Below, in pieces: positions 46,907 through 55,931 of a stretch of DNA of 64,000 nt. Under the pieces are notes generated by a model that was not told the DNA's origin, searched no databases, and saw nothing but the letters and a program-made list of their open reading frames with translations. This DNA comes from Virgibacillus_F necropolis_A (GTDB lineage: Bacteria > Bacillota > Bacilli > Bacillales > Amphibacillaceae). The stretch spans positions 2,294,001 through 2,358,000 of the forward strand of contig NZ_CP084992.1 of the NCBI RefSeq assembly GCF_044793635.1, in the 5' to 3' direction. The position numbers were made by a program, and so were the translations under genes. Every line of letters starts with the position of its first letter. The first letter of the stretch is position 1.

Positions 46907-48100
46907 CTAATTAGTTATTCTAACCTTCGATATTTGGTGATGTGCTGCATGTAATGCTTGATTTAGATCTGCAATTAGATCATCCACATGTTCCAATCCA
47001 ACGGAAAGTCTAAACAATCCATCTGTAATCCCTCTTTTCTTTCTTTCTTCTTTTGGCAATGCAGCATGGGACATAGTAGCTGGATGAGAGAGAATTGTCT
47101 CGACTGCTCCAAGACTAACAGCGAAAATTGGCAGTCGAATTTGGTCGACAAATGCTTTAGCTTCTACCTTATTTGCTATTTCGAATGATAGAACCGCTCC
47201 TGAACTCTTGGATTGGTTAACATGGATGGAATAACCCGGATGAGAAGATAAACCCGGATAGAACACCTTCTCAATTAATGGATGACCATTTAGATAGACA
47301 GCTATTTTGTGTGCTGATTCGGATGACTGTTTTAAACGGGGTCCCAACGTTTTAATACCTTGGATTAAAAGATAAGAATCCTGTGCACCTAATATGGATC
47401 CAAAGGAGTTCTGAATAAAGGCTAATCTTTCGCCGAGTTCTTCATTCCTTGTTACAGCCAAACCGGCAATAATATCACTGTGCCCAGATAAAAATTTGGT
47501 AGCACTATGAAGTACGATATCCACACCCAGTTTAATTGGTTTTTGATAAAGTGGTGTCATAAAGGTATTGTCTAGAAAAGTTAAACAATTATTTGCTTTT
47601 GCGATTTTTACAACCCCTTCAATATCTGTAATGTTTAAACATGGGTTAGAAGGTGTTTCGATATATATAACCTTTGTATTTGGTTTAATGGTATTGGCAA
47701 GATGGCTTAAATCAGTGGTATCTACAAATGTGTGATCAATCCTGTATTTGTTTAACACTTCCGTAACAAACCTATAGGTTCCTCCATAAACATCTTTGGA
47801 AACTAAAACATGATCACCAGCAGAAAGCAGCATGAAGGCTGAAGAGATAGCCGCCATTCCAGAAGCAAATGCTAACCCCTTGGCACCACTTTCTAACTCA
47901 GCAATTGTTTTTTCCAATACTTGCCTTGTAGGGTTTCCCGACCGGCTATAATCAAATGGGCCAAAGTGATCGAAGCTTTCCTGGTGAAAAGTGGATGATA
48001 GATAAATAGGTACGTTTACTGCACCCGTTTTCTGTTCAACGTCTACATTTGATGAAGCATGAATTAATCTTGTCTCTAATTGATCCTCGTAAATACTCAT
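46907..48100 (-). CDS. metC: cystathionine beta-lyase MetC
   Basis: 397 aa PLP enzyme of the Cys/Met-metabolism family. Family blocks are YSRSGNPTRQVLEKTIAELE, FASGMAAISSAFML, the PLP lysine in HSATKFLSGHSD and ETILSHPATMSHA near the end. It cleaves cystathionine to homocysteine. The start overlaps metI by 4 bp, as in the B. subtilis metIC operon. A cystathionine gamma-lyase activity cannot be excluded from sequence. Confidence 0.88.
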   Translation of the reverse strand: MSIYEDQLETRLIHASSNVDVEQKTGAVNVPIYLSSTFHQESFDHFGPFDYSRSGNPTRQVLEKTIAELESGAKGLAFASGMAAISSAFMLLSAGDHVLVSKDVYGGTYRFVTEVLNKYRIDHTFVDTTDLSHLANTIKPNTKVIYIETPSNPCLNITDIEGVVKIAKANNCLTFLDNTFMTPLYQKPIKLGVDIVLHSATKFLSGHSDIIAGLAVTRNEELGERLAFIQNSFGSILGAQDSYLLIQGIKTLGPRLKQSSESAHKIAVYLNGHPLIEKVFYPGLSSHPGYSIHVNQSKSSGAVLSFEIANKVEAKAFVDQIRLPIFAVSLGAVETILSHPATMSHAALPKEERKKRGITDGLFRLSVGLEHVDDLIADLNQALHAAHHQISKVRITN

Positions 48101-49218
48101 AACTTGACCTCCTCCTTTTCTAATACAGAAAATACTTGATTTAAGTCTGTTATTAAGTCTTCGGCCTGTTCAATTCCAACAGAAAATCGTAATAATCGAT
48201 CATCAATTCCACGACGAATCCGTTCTTCAAGCGGAATGTCTGCATGGGTTTGGGTTGAAGGATAAGTAATGAAACTCTCCACTCCCCCAAGACTTTCCGC
48301 GAACGTTATTAACTGAAGATTTTCTAAGAAAGGTTCAATCCATTTACTTTCTTTAAGGCGAAATGATAGCATACCACCTTTACCTGGGTACAAAACGTCA
48401 GAAATCATTGGTTGATTTGATAAATAATCCGCTATCTTTTTTGTATTTTCACCATGTTGTTTCATCCGTAAGGCAAGTGTTTTTAATCCCCTGATTATAA
48501 GCCATGAATCAAAGGGAGATAAGACGCCGCCAGAAGCGTTATGGATAATGGATAATTTTTCGCAGATTGTTCTCCCTTTAGCAATTACTAATCCAGCCAG
48601 CACATCATTATGTCCACCAATGTATTTAGTAGCGCTATGAATAACGATATCGGCACCTAACTCTAATGGTTGTTGAAGGTAAGGGGTTAAGAACGTGTTG
48701 TCAACGATAAGTAATAGGTTGTGTTTATGAGCAAGTGTTGCGTACTGCCTGATATCAATTTCCTGCATTAACGGGTTAGTTGGAGTTTCAATAAATAATG
48801 CCTTTGTTTTGGTTGAGATTAACTTCTCCGTCACGTCTACTTCCTTAAAGTCTGTATACGTTGTCTGTATATCATAGATAGCTGAATAATGTGCAAGTAA
48901 ACGGTAGGTGCCACCATAAATATCTTCTGGAACAATTAATTCATCACCCGAACGGAAAAGGGAAAGAGCTAACTGTATAGCTGCCATTCCAGAACTGCAT
49001 GCATACCCACAATCACCAGCTTCCAGGTTGGCAATTCCTTCTTCCAAAATAGCTCGAGTTGGATTTTTTGTACGCGTATAGTCAAATCCAGTTGACTTAC
49101 CAATTCCTTGATGCTGGTAAGCGGTAGATAAATAGATTGGTGGATTTACGGCACCAGTAATCTCATCACGCTTGTTACCTAATTGCACCAACCTAGTTTC
49201 TAAACTCTTATTTGTCAT
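48097..49218 (-). CDS. metI: cystathionine gamma-synthase / O-acylhomoserine thiolyase MetI
   Basis: 373 aa from the ATG whose complement is at 49216-49218, preceded by AAAAGGGTGA; the TTG six codons upstream lies in that site. Blocks are YTRTKNPTRAILEEGIANLE, the PLP lysine in HSATKYIGGHND and GGVESFITYPSTQTHADIP. The length is that of B. subtilis MetI. It joins an activated homoserine with cysteine or sulfide. The S-box riboswitch upstream supports a methionine role. Confidence 0.9.
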   Translation of the reverse strand: MTNKSLETRLVQLGNKRDEITGAVNPPIYLSTAYQHQGIGKSTGFDYTRTKNPTRAILEEGIANLEAGDCGYACSSGMAAIQLALSLFRSGDELIVPEDIYGGTYRLLAHYSAIYDIQTTYTDFKEVDVTEKLISTKTKALFIETPTNPLMQEIDIRQYATLAHKHNLLLIVDNTFLTPYLQQPLELGADIVIHSATKYIGGHNDVLAGLVIAKGRTICEKLSIIHNASGGVLSPFDSWLIIRGLKTLALRMKQHGENTKKIADYLSNQPMISDVLYPGKGGMLSFRLKESKWIEPFLENLQLITFAESLGGVESFITYPSTQTHADIPLEERIRRGIDDRLLRFSVGIEQAEDLITDLNQVFSVLEKEEVKL

Positions 49219-49244
49219 GTGATTCACCCTTTTCAAAAGAAATC

Positions 49245-49414
49245 GGTAAAAATGTTAAGGACCCTCTTATCAAGAAGAAGGTCCCTAAAACGAAAACAAT
49301 CTTCTTATCTTTGTAGGTAAGTAATTACCTATTGGAGTTAGCACCGTGACCTAAACAGGCTGGTTGCTGAGACATCACAGGGCCAATCCCTCCGTCTCTC
49401 TTGATAAGAATAAG
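49245..49414 (-). ncRNA. S-box: SAM-I (S-box) riboswitch of metIC
   Basis: Read on the minus strand: P1 start CTTATCAAGAGAGACGGAGG, GACTGGCCC-like GATTGGCCCTGTGATGTC, CAGCAACCAGCCTG, CGGTGCTAACTCC and the P1 return GATAAGAAG. The aptamer is at about 49301-49409. A terminator, AGGGACC...GGTCCTT, follows at 49257-49287 with T-rich sequence before metI. SAM binding should stop transcription. Confidence 0.93.
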
Positions 49415-49466
49415 TATATTAATTTTTTACTGGCAGTCCTTAGATTGTAATGTTTAAAAGGATGTA

Positions 49467-50573
49467 TTACTTCCAAATTTCTTTTGCCACATCGACGACA
49501 AACTTCAATTTATTCCACTGTGCTTCCTCGGTTAATTTATTACCAAGGTGAGTTGAAGCGAATCCACATTGTGGACTTAAGCATAATTGTTCAAGCGGCA
49601 CGTATTGGGAAGCTTCTTTAATGCGTGCTTTAATTACTTCTTTGTCTTCAAGTTCGCCGTTTTTGGATGTGACGACACCTAGAACTACTTGTGCGCCTCC
49701 ATTCGGAATATATTCTAACGGTTTGAAATCTCCGGAACGTTCATCATCATATTCCAAAAAGAAGCCATCTACCTTCTCTTTTGCTAATAACGTCGGTGCG
49801 ATAAGTGCATAACTTCCTTCAAATGCCCAAGTAGATTGATAGTTTCCACGACATAAGTGTGTTGTCACAACTAAATCTTCGGGTTTATTTTCTAAAGCTC
49901 CGTTGATTACGCGTAATGCCAGGTCGATTAATTGTTCTCTTGAATACTTCCCATCATTGAATGGAATTTCGGGTGCGGAAAGCCCAGCAATGTAAACATC
50001 ATCTAATTGTAAATAACGTACACCAGCTTTGTAAAAGGCTTGAATTGCATCTTGATACGCTTTTATAATATCATTCGCATACTCTTCAAGATCTGGATAA
50101 ACAGCTTCGTTATGAATACCAACGTTAAATAATTGATTTGGACTCGGTATTGTTTGTTTAACAACTGCCCGACCGTTAACGATTTCGTTCAATTCAACAA
50201 AGTCTTTTATATGAGGGTGGTCTGGATTAAAAGTAATTTTCCCTGTATTTCGCACGTTATATTTCTCTGTTTCTACACCTTCAGCAAATAGGTATCCTTG
50301 TTCAGGCACATATCCTTCCACCCCATTTAAGTGCTCTAAAAAGTCTAAGTGGAACCAGGTGCGCCTGAATTCGCCGTCTGTAACCAGTTCTAATCCAATC
50401 TCAATTTGTTTATCAACAACCCGTTTAATTTCTTTTGTTTCAACCTCACGTAATTGTTCTGCCGAGATAGTACCTTCTTTGAATTCCTTTCTCGCTTTGT
50501 GCAGATTATCTGGTCGTAATAAGCTCCCAACATGATCTGCTCTGAATGGTGCTTTCGTTAATGTGATTGACAT
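49467..50573 (-). CDS. MetE-like 5-methyltetrahydrofolate-homocysteine methyltransferase (YxjG/YxjH type)
   Basis: 368 aa, equal to the C-terminal catalytic half of cobalamin-independent methionine synthase. It starts with FRADHVGSLLRPDNL. Zinc-ligand regions are THLCRGNY and LSPQCGFAS, and YLQLDDVYIAG lies in the barrel. B. subtilis YxjG and YxjH have this length and are S-box regulated. It likely methylates homocysteine, but the methyl donor is not certain from sequence. It has no riboswitch of its own, so it probably depends on the upstream gene's transcript, 63 bp away. Confidence 0.85.
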   Translation of the reverse strand: MSITLTKAPFRADHVGSLLRPDNLHKARKEFKEGTISAEQLREVETKEIKRVVDKQIEIGLELVTDGEFRRTWFHLDFLEHLNGVEGYVPEQGYLFAEGVETEKYNVRNTGKITFNPDHPHIKDFVELNEIVNGRAVVKQTIPSPNQLFNVGIHNEAVYPDLEEYANDIIKAYQDAIQAFYKAGVRYLQLDDVYIAGLSAPEIPFNDGKYSREQLIDLALRVINGALENKPEDLVVTTHLCRGNYQSTWAFEGSYALIAPTLLAKEKVDGFFLEYDDERSGDFKPLEYIPNGGAQVVLGVVTSKNGELEDKEVIKARIKEASQYVPLEQLCLSPQCGFASTHLGNKLTEEAQWNKLKFVVDVAKEIWK

Positions 50574-50636
50574 TTTATATTCCTTCTTTCTTTTTTATTT
50601 ATCTTTGAATGTTATTCCTTAATATACTTGCACATA

Positions 50637-51686
50637 TTACGCTTTTAACCGATAGTCTAAATTATGTTCCTTTAATGTTTTGTCTTTTCCAAACAAGAAG
50701 TGTTTCTCCATATCAGGTGAATACTTTGAATTAACTGCTTCAAGTCCCACTGCTTCTGTCACGGCACGCAACATAGCTGGAGATGCACCACAGCACAAGC
50801 CGATATAATTAATACCGATATCTTTTGCTTCTTTTGCCCATGCCGCTAATTCATAACGATTATGATAAAGTGGATCAAGTGCAGTTGGAAAGGTCGTTTC
50901 TAACGGTAAATGGCAGCTGCATCCTCCGTCAGGTAAATTAAAGAATGTCGGATTATCTTCTGTTGTACGATAAGGGATAGGCAGGCCACCTACATATCCA
51001 TCAACATTTTTCCGTATATCAGCAAGAAATGGTTGCATCGTATCAGGCCCTCGGAAACAATTCATCCCAACAACAAGTGCCCCTTTTTCGGATAGTATTT
51101 TACAAGATTCAGCTACCGTATGGCCATCTCTTAAAATGTTTTCACCCATTAATCCAAACGTAATAACTGCAGGTAAATCCTGTTTTAGGATTTCTTCCAA
51201 TGCTATAAGCGCCTCTTCATGGTAATAAAATGTTTCACCATTAATGAAGTCAACGCCTTCTTCCTTGCACCACTTCACCATTTCAGCAAATATACTTCTT
51301 ACTTTATCCTTTGATTCATGATCTTCTGGATCAAAGATATTCGTATTAGATATATTTCCAGCCACTAATGCTTCTTCTTTCGGATGCTCTTTAGCAACTT
51401 CTTTTGCGAGACGAATAGCATTTCTATTTAATGGTTCTAATAACTCTTCTTTACCAATAATACGCATTTTCTCCCTGTGTGCATTATAGGTGAATGCCAA
51501 CACAACATCTGATCCAGCATTCATGTAATCTCTATATGCTTGTTTAAGTGCCTCGGGATTATCAAGTGCCACTTCTGGAACGAAGGAACCTGCTTGTAAA
51601 TACCCTCTTCGTTCTAGCTCAAATAAATATCCTTCTCCTGCAATGACAGTACCTTCTTTTAACCGTTCTTCTAAACTACGCTTCAT
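50637..51686 (-). CDS. betaine-homocysteine S-methyltransferase-like protein
   Basis: 349 aa from the ATG complement at 51684-51686 (GGAGGAGG upstream; a longer frame to 51749 lacks a site). The TIM-barrel homocysteine S-methyltransferase domain has zinc cysteines in GMNCFRGP and GLCCGASP. The start EGYLFELERRGYLQAGSFVP and AGSDVVLAFTYNAHREKM is closer to BHMT than to MmuM. It would move a methyl group from betaine or S-methylmethionine to homocysteine. The presumed S-box is 500 bp upstream. Confidence 0.78.
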   Translation of the reverse strand: MKRSLEERLKEGTVIAGEGYLFELERRGYLQAGSFVPEVALDNPEALKQAYRDYMNAGSDVVLAFTYNAHREKMRIIGKEELLEPLNRNAIRLAKEVAKEHPKEEALVAGNISNTNIFDPEDHESKDKVRSIFAEMVKWCKEEGVDFINGETFYYHEEALIALEEILKQDLPAVITFGLMGENILRDGHTVAESCKILSEKGALVVGMNCFRGPDTMQPFLADIRKNVDGYVGGLPIPYRTTEDNPTFFNLPDGGCSCHLPLETTFPTALDPLYHNRYELAAWAKEAKDIGINYIGLCCGASPAMLRAVTEAVGLEAVNSKYSPDMEKHFLFGKDKTLKEHNLDYRLKA

Positions 51687-51777
51687 CCCTTTTCCTCCTC
51701 CTATACATTTCGTGCTGGGTCTTAAAATAAAGGCTCTTTTCGTACGCATTGTTACTTTTCCATCTACATAGTTAATA
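51687..51777 (-). other. leader of the BHMT-like gene
   Basis: AT-rich sequence with the strong ribosome binding site but no clear promoter. It lies between the repeat and the gene. Confidence 0.35.
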
Positions 51778-52142
51778 TAAACTGCAGCGTAACTGCTGTT
51801 GATTTTCGCTACGGACCGTTGCTTTCCGCGGGCACGGCTTCAGCCTCCTCGCGGAAGACCACCGCTGCGGGGTCTTCAGACTCGTGCTGTTCCCGCAGGA
51901 GTCAACGGTCCTCCGCTCCAATCAACTGCCATAATAGTGAAAGGAGCTATATAGCACTGCTTCTAGACACCATGTTAGCGAAGGAAAAACACGGAGACTC
52001 CTGCGGGAAAGCGAAGTGATGAGACCCCGCAGTGAGCGTTTTTTGCGATCGAGGAGGCTCAGCGCAAGCCCGCGGAAAGCGTAGTGATTTTTCCGTAGCG
52101 GTTGCAAGGCACTGAACATGATTTTTAGTTACGCCGCAGTTT
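51778..52142 (-). repeat. about 365-bp dispersed GC-rich repeat (copy 2)
   Basis: Inverted, longer copy of the repeat at 43566-43875. Within its right part (plus strand 51813-51905) CCGCGGGCACGGCTTC/GCCTCCTCGCGGAAG and GGTCTTCAGACTCG/TTCCCGCAGGAGTC are all present, so this copy looks complete. It lies between the S-box and the methyltransferase gene. Frames in it (51819-52186) are not genes. Confidence 0.8.
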
Positions 52143-52185
52143 ATATCTGTTCTCCCGAAAGCAACAATCCTTACTAAAACAGCCA

Positions 52186-52342
52186 AAATAAAAAACCTCT
52201 TCTGTAAATAAGAAGAGGTTTAGGCACTGTGGCTAGTTACTCTTCTTATCTTCAAGCTTTACGCTTCTGGAATTGGCACAGTACTTACATAAGTCTGTTG
52301 CCGAGGTATCTAAGGGCCAGTCCCTCCACCTCTCTGGATAAG
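52186..52342 (-). ncRNA. S-box: SAM-I (S-box) riboswitch, second copy
   Basis: Read on the minus strand: CTTATCCAGAGAGGTGGAGG, GACTGGCCCTTAGATACCTC, GGCAACAGACTTATG, AGTACTGTGCCAATTCC and P1 return GATAAGAAG (aptamer 52244-52342). The terminator AAACCTCTTCT / AGAAGAGGTTT with a T-rich tail follows at 52186-52221. The next minus-strand gene is the BHMT-like one, 500 bp downstream. Confidence 0.93.
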
Positions 52343-52485
52343 AAAATTACATATTCAATTAAGTTATTAATGAACACAATACCTAAGATAACATCGATTG
52401 TCAAGAGAAAATTTTGAATATTTTTAGATTAAAATATGGTACGATAAATAAAAATACAATCTAAAGAATTGAGGAGTGTTACGTC

Positions 52486-53418
52486 ATGAAATTAGTTAGC
52501 TATAAATTTAAGGGGAAACCCGGTGCTTTTCGAATAGGGTGTGTAGTAGATAATAAAGTAATTGATCTGCAGGAAAGTTATCGTGCACTGCTGATTTCTA
52601 AACAAGAAAAGGATGCAATCTATTCAATTGATAACCTTCTTCCATCTGATCCATCTTCATTTTTTTCAATGGGAACAAGTGCAATAGAGCGGGCAAAGGA
52701 AGCTTGTGATTACAGTGCAATTTATGCTGGTGACAGTCTAATGTTTGATCAGCATGAATTGCAATTGAGTACGCCAGTTCCGGCTCCTTCCAAGATCCTT
52801 TGTGTTGGTAAAAATTATGCCGAACATGCAGCTGAGATGGAGAGTGATATACCTGAGTTTCCTGTTCTTTTTGCAAAATTCAACAATGCATTAATTGGTC
52901 CTGAGGATGATATTGAAAAGTCCGCTTTCACCGACAAGCTAGATTACGAAGTTGAGTTAGCGATAGTAATTGGAAAAGAAGCGTCGCATGTTAATAAACA
53001 AGAAGCATTGGACTATATTGCTGGGTATACAATTGGTAACGATATATCCGCCCGTGACCTGCAAAAAAGAACAGCTCAATGGTTACAGGGAAAAACGTTG
53101 GACCGCAGTACACCGGTCGGACCATGGGTAGTTACGACAGAAGAAGTTCCTGACCCATCCAACTTAGCTATTCGTTCATTTGTGAATGGTGAGGAGCGTC
53201 AGAACTCAAATACAAGCCATTTAATTTTTGATGTTCCATTCCTTATTGAGTTTATTTCCGGTTTAATCACGTTAAAACCAGGAGATATTATCTTGACGGG
53301 CACACCAAATGGGGTAGGTTTTGCTATGAATCCACCACAATTTTTAAAAGATGGTGATGTCGTATCATTAGAAATAGAAAAGTTAGGAAAGCTTGAAAAC
53401 AAAGTAATCGAACGATAA
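52486..53418 (+). CDS. fumarylacetoacetate-hydrolase-family protein (YisK-like)
   Basis: 310 aa. The FAH fold begins near residue 105 with KILCVGKNYAEHAAEM. Metal ligands are in DYEVELAIVIGKEA, with GYTIGNDISARDLQ and GDIILTGTPNGVGF. The N-terminal 100 residues form the small extra domain seen in B. subtilis YisK, which acts on oxaloacetate. GAGGAGTG precedes the ATG. The substrate is not settled by sequence; acylpyruvase activity is an alternative. Confidence 0.8.
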   Translation: MKLVSYKFKGKPGAFRIGCVVDNKVIDLQESYRALLISKQEKDAIYSIDNLLPSDPSSFFSMGTSAIERAKEACDYSAIYAGDSLMFDQHELQLSTPVPAPSKILCVGKNYAEHAAEMESDIPEFPVLFAKFNNALIGPEDDIEKSAFTDKLDYEVELAIVIGKEASHVNKQEALDYIAGYTIGNDISARDLQKRTAQWLQGKTLDRSTPVGPWVVTTEEVPDPSNLAIRSFVNGEERQNSNTSHLIFDVPFLIEFISGLITLKPGDIILTGTPNGVGFAMNPPQFLKDGDVVSLEIEKLGKLENKVIER

Positions 53419-53526
53419 CAATAAAAATAAATTGATTCATATGACCCCTGCCATACAGACTATTTCCAAATATCTATCAATCCCTTAACCTAGAAAGTGA
53501 CAAAAAATTTTGAAAGGGGTTACAAA

Positions 53527-55761
53527 ATGAGAAGAGGTATAAATGGAAAAGTCTTTTTCTTTATTCTCATTGCGGTGCTAATGTTTGTCCCATTCAGTGG
53601 CAACACTACAAATGCGGAAACGACGGAAAACAGCATTGTTAATTTGAGACTCATGGAAACAACAGATATACATGTGAATCTTGTAAACTATAACTATTAT
53701 CAGGACACGCCCACAAATCAATACGGTTTAGCTTTGACGGCAACACTTATTAAGCAAGCGCGTAGTGAATCCACAAACAGTATGTTGTTTGACAACGGCG
53801 ACCTGCTCCAAGGAAATCCACTTGGGGACTATGTTGCTAGAAATGGTCTTGAAGAAGGGGAAGTTCATCCTGTATACAAAGCAATGAATTTATTGAACTA
53901 TGATGCAGCAAACATCGGGAATCACGAGTTCAATTACGGGATTGATTTTTTGAAGGAAGCGATAGATGATGCTAATTTCCCGTACATCAATGCTAATGTG
54001 TATTATGATGATGGAGACAGCGATCCAACTAATGATCAGCACTTTTTTGAACCATATAAAATCATGCAAAAACAAGTGGTAGATACGAACGGTAGTACAC
54101 AAACCGTAGATGTTGGGGTTATTGGTTTTGTTCCACCACAAATCATGCAATGGGATAAGGCTAACCTTGAAGGAAATGTTATTACAAAAGGTATCTATGA
54201 AACTGCTAGTAAATATGTGCCAATCATGAAGGATCAGGGCGCTGATATTATTGTAGCAATTCCTCACTCTGGTCTTGGATCAGTTGAACTCCAAGAGCGT
54301 GAAGAAAATGCAACTTACAATTTGACGGAAGTGGAAGGCATCGACGCGATTATGTTTGGACATGCCCACGAAGCTTTTCCAAGTGAAACATTTGCGGGAA
54401 TCCCAGGCGTAAACTTGGAAAAGGGAACCATTAATGGAGTCCCATCTGTTGAAGCAGGTTATTGGGGAAATCACTTGGGAATTATTGATCTGAAACTTGA
54501 AAAGAACGGTGAGGATTGGGACGTCATTGATTCTAGTGCAGATGTACGAGCTATTTATGATGAAACCACCGGAGAAGCACTTGTTGAGCCAGATCAGGAA
54601 ATTCTTGATGCCGTTTCAGAAGAACACCAGGCAACCCTTGAGTACATTCGTTCAGAAGTCGGTGAAACAACCGCACCGATTTACAGCTATTTTGCATTAG
54701 TAAAAGACGATCCTTCTGTACAAATCGTTTCAAATGCACAAAAGTGGTATACAAAAGAAGCGATAGAAGGAACAGAATATGAAGGGCTGCCAATTTTATC
54801 AGCTGCTGCACCATTTAAAGCTGGTGGAAGAGGAGGTCCCGGATACTATACGTATATTCCAGAAGGACCGGTTGCTATCAAAAACATTGCAGACCTTTAC
54901 GTATACCCGAATACCCTGAAAGTTGTAAAACTGAATGGAGAGCAGATTCGTCAGTGGCTTGAAATGTCGGCTGGACAGTTTAACCAAATAAATCCAGAAT
55001 CCTCCGAGCCACAGTCTATGGTCGACCTTGACTTTTCAACATATAATTTTGATGTAATCGATGGGGTAACATACGAAATTGATGTTACTGAACCATCCCG
55101 TTATAATAATGACGGTGAACTGATTAACCCGAACGCACAACGTATTACAAATCTGCGTTACAATGGTGAACCTGTGCAAGATGATCAAGCGTTTCTAGTT
55201 GCAACGAATAACTACCGGGCAAGCGGAGGTGGAAACTTCCCTAATTTAGACGGTAGTCAAATTGTTCTTTCTCCACAGATACAAAACAGACAAGCGGTCA
55301 TTCAGTATATTCAGGAAAACGGTACGATTGATCCATCGGCAGACGGTAACTGGTCATTTGCTCAAATGGAAGGTGATCCACAGTTGACATTCCAATCATC
55401 ACCTGATGCACAACCGTTCATCCAATCAGATGGAAATATCACCTATATCGGTGAAGGTACAAACGGTTTTGCGAAATATGGGATTGATTTATCAAAACCT
55501 GTGACACTTTCAACTCCTCAGGAAGATGTAGCTGATTTTGTAGAAGCGGGTAAAATTGATCATCCACTTGCTGTTCAACTTACCAATAAACTGAAACAAG
55601 CTGAGCATCAATTGGAAAAAGGTCATAAGCAGCAAGCAATGAAGAAAATGGAAGGGTTCCTGAAGCATTTAAATAACAAGGCAATGGATAAATTTATCAC
55701 AGCTGATGCGAAGGAAAATTTAAATAATGCTGCCAATGAACTATTGGACAGTTGGAAATAA
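53527..55761 (+). CDS. secreted 5'-nucleotidase / 2',3'-cyclic phosphodiesterase with FIMAH domain
   Basis: 744 aa from the ATG at 53527 (GAAAGGGG upstream; a GTG ten codons earlier lacks a site). The signal peptide ends near NTTNAE (about 30). The metallophosphoesterase domain (about 40-330) has METTDIHVN, FDNGDLLQGNPLGDY, NIGNHEFNYG and MFGHAHEAF. The 5_nucleotid_C domain (about 370-600) carries ATNNYRASGGGNFP. The last 80 residues match the FIMAH domain (LTNKLKQAEHQLEKGHKQQA). It releases nucleosides and phosphate outside the cell. No LPxTG is present. Confidence 0.88.
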   Translation: MRRGINGKVFFFILIAVLMFVPFSGNTTNAETTENSIVNLRLMETTDIHVNLVNYNYYQDTPTNQYGLALTATLIKQARSESTNSMLFDNGDLLQGNPLGDYVARNGLEEGEVHPVYKAMNLLNYDAANIGNHEFNYGIDFLKEAIDDANFPYINANVYYDDGDSDPTNDQHFFEPYKIMQKQVVDTNGSTQTVDVGVIGFVPPQIMQWDKANLEGNVITKGIYETASKYVPIMKDQGADIIVAIPHSGLGSVELQEREENATYNLTEVEGIDAIMFGHAHEAFPSETFAGIPGVNLEKGTINGVPSVEAGYWGNHLGIIDLKLEKNGEDWDVIDSSADVRAIYDETTGEALVEPDQEILDAVSEEHQATLEYIRSEVGETTAPIYSYFALVKDDPSVQIVSNAQKWYTKEAIEGTEYEGLPILSAAAPFKAGGRGGPGYYTYIPEGPVAIKNIADLYVYPNTLKVVKLNGEQIRQWLEMSAGQFNQINPESSEPQSMVDLDFSTYNFDVIDGVTYEIDVTEPSRYNNDGELINPNAQRITNLRYNGEPVQDDQAFLVATNNYRASGGGNFPNLDGSQIVLSPQIQNRQAVIQYIQENGTIDPSADGNWSFAQMEGDPQLTFQSSPDAQPFIQSDGNITYIGEGTNGFAKYGIDLSKPVTLSTPQEDVADFVEAGKIDHPLAVQLTNKLKQAEHQLEKGHKQQAMKKMEGFLKHLNNKAMDKFITADAKENLNNAANELLDSWK

Positions 55762-55788
55762 CTAAATTCACAACTATCATTTCATTGT

Positions 55789-55855
55789 TAGAAAACTTGG
55801 CTTATCGCCAAGCTTTAATGGTGAAAGCCTTAGTTGCACTTATGCAGTAAGAAAG
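55789..55855 (+). repeat. short dispersed repeat (copy 3 of 3)
   Basis: TAGAAAACTTGGCTTATCGC, CAAGCTTTAATGGTGAAAGC, CTTAGTTGCACTTATGC, then AGTAAGAAAGG. It matches 30085-30146 and, inverted, 15823-15876. Confidence 0.75.
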
Positions 55856-55931
55856 GATGTATACTTTCTTACTGCTAAAAAAATTTAATTTGGATACCTT
55901 AATTGTAAAAGAACGCAAGGAGGGTAGAACA

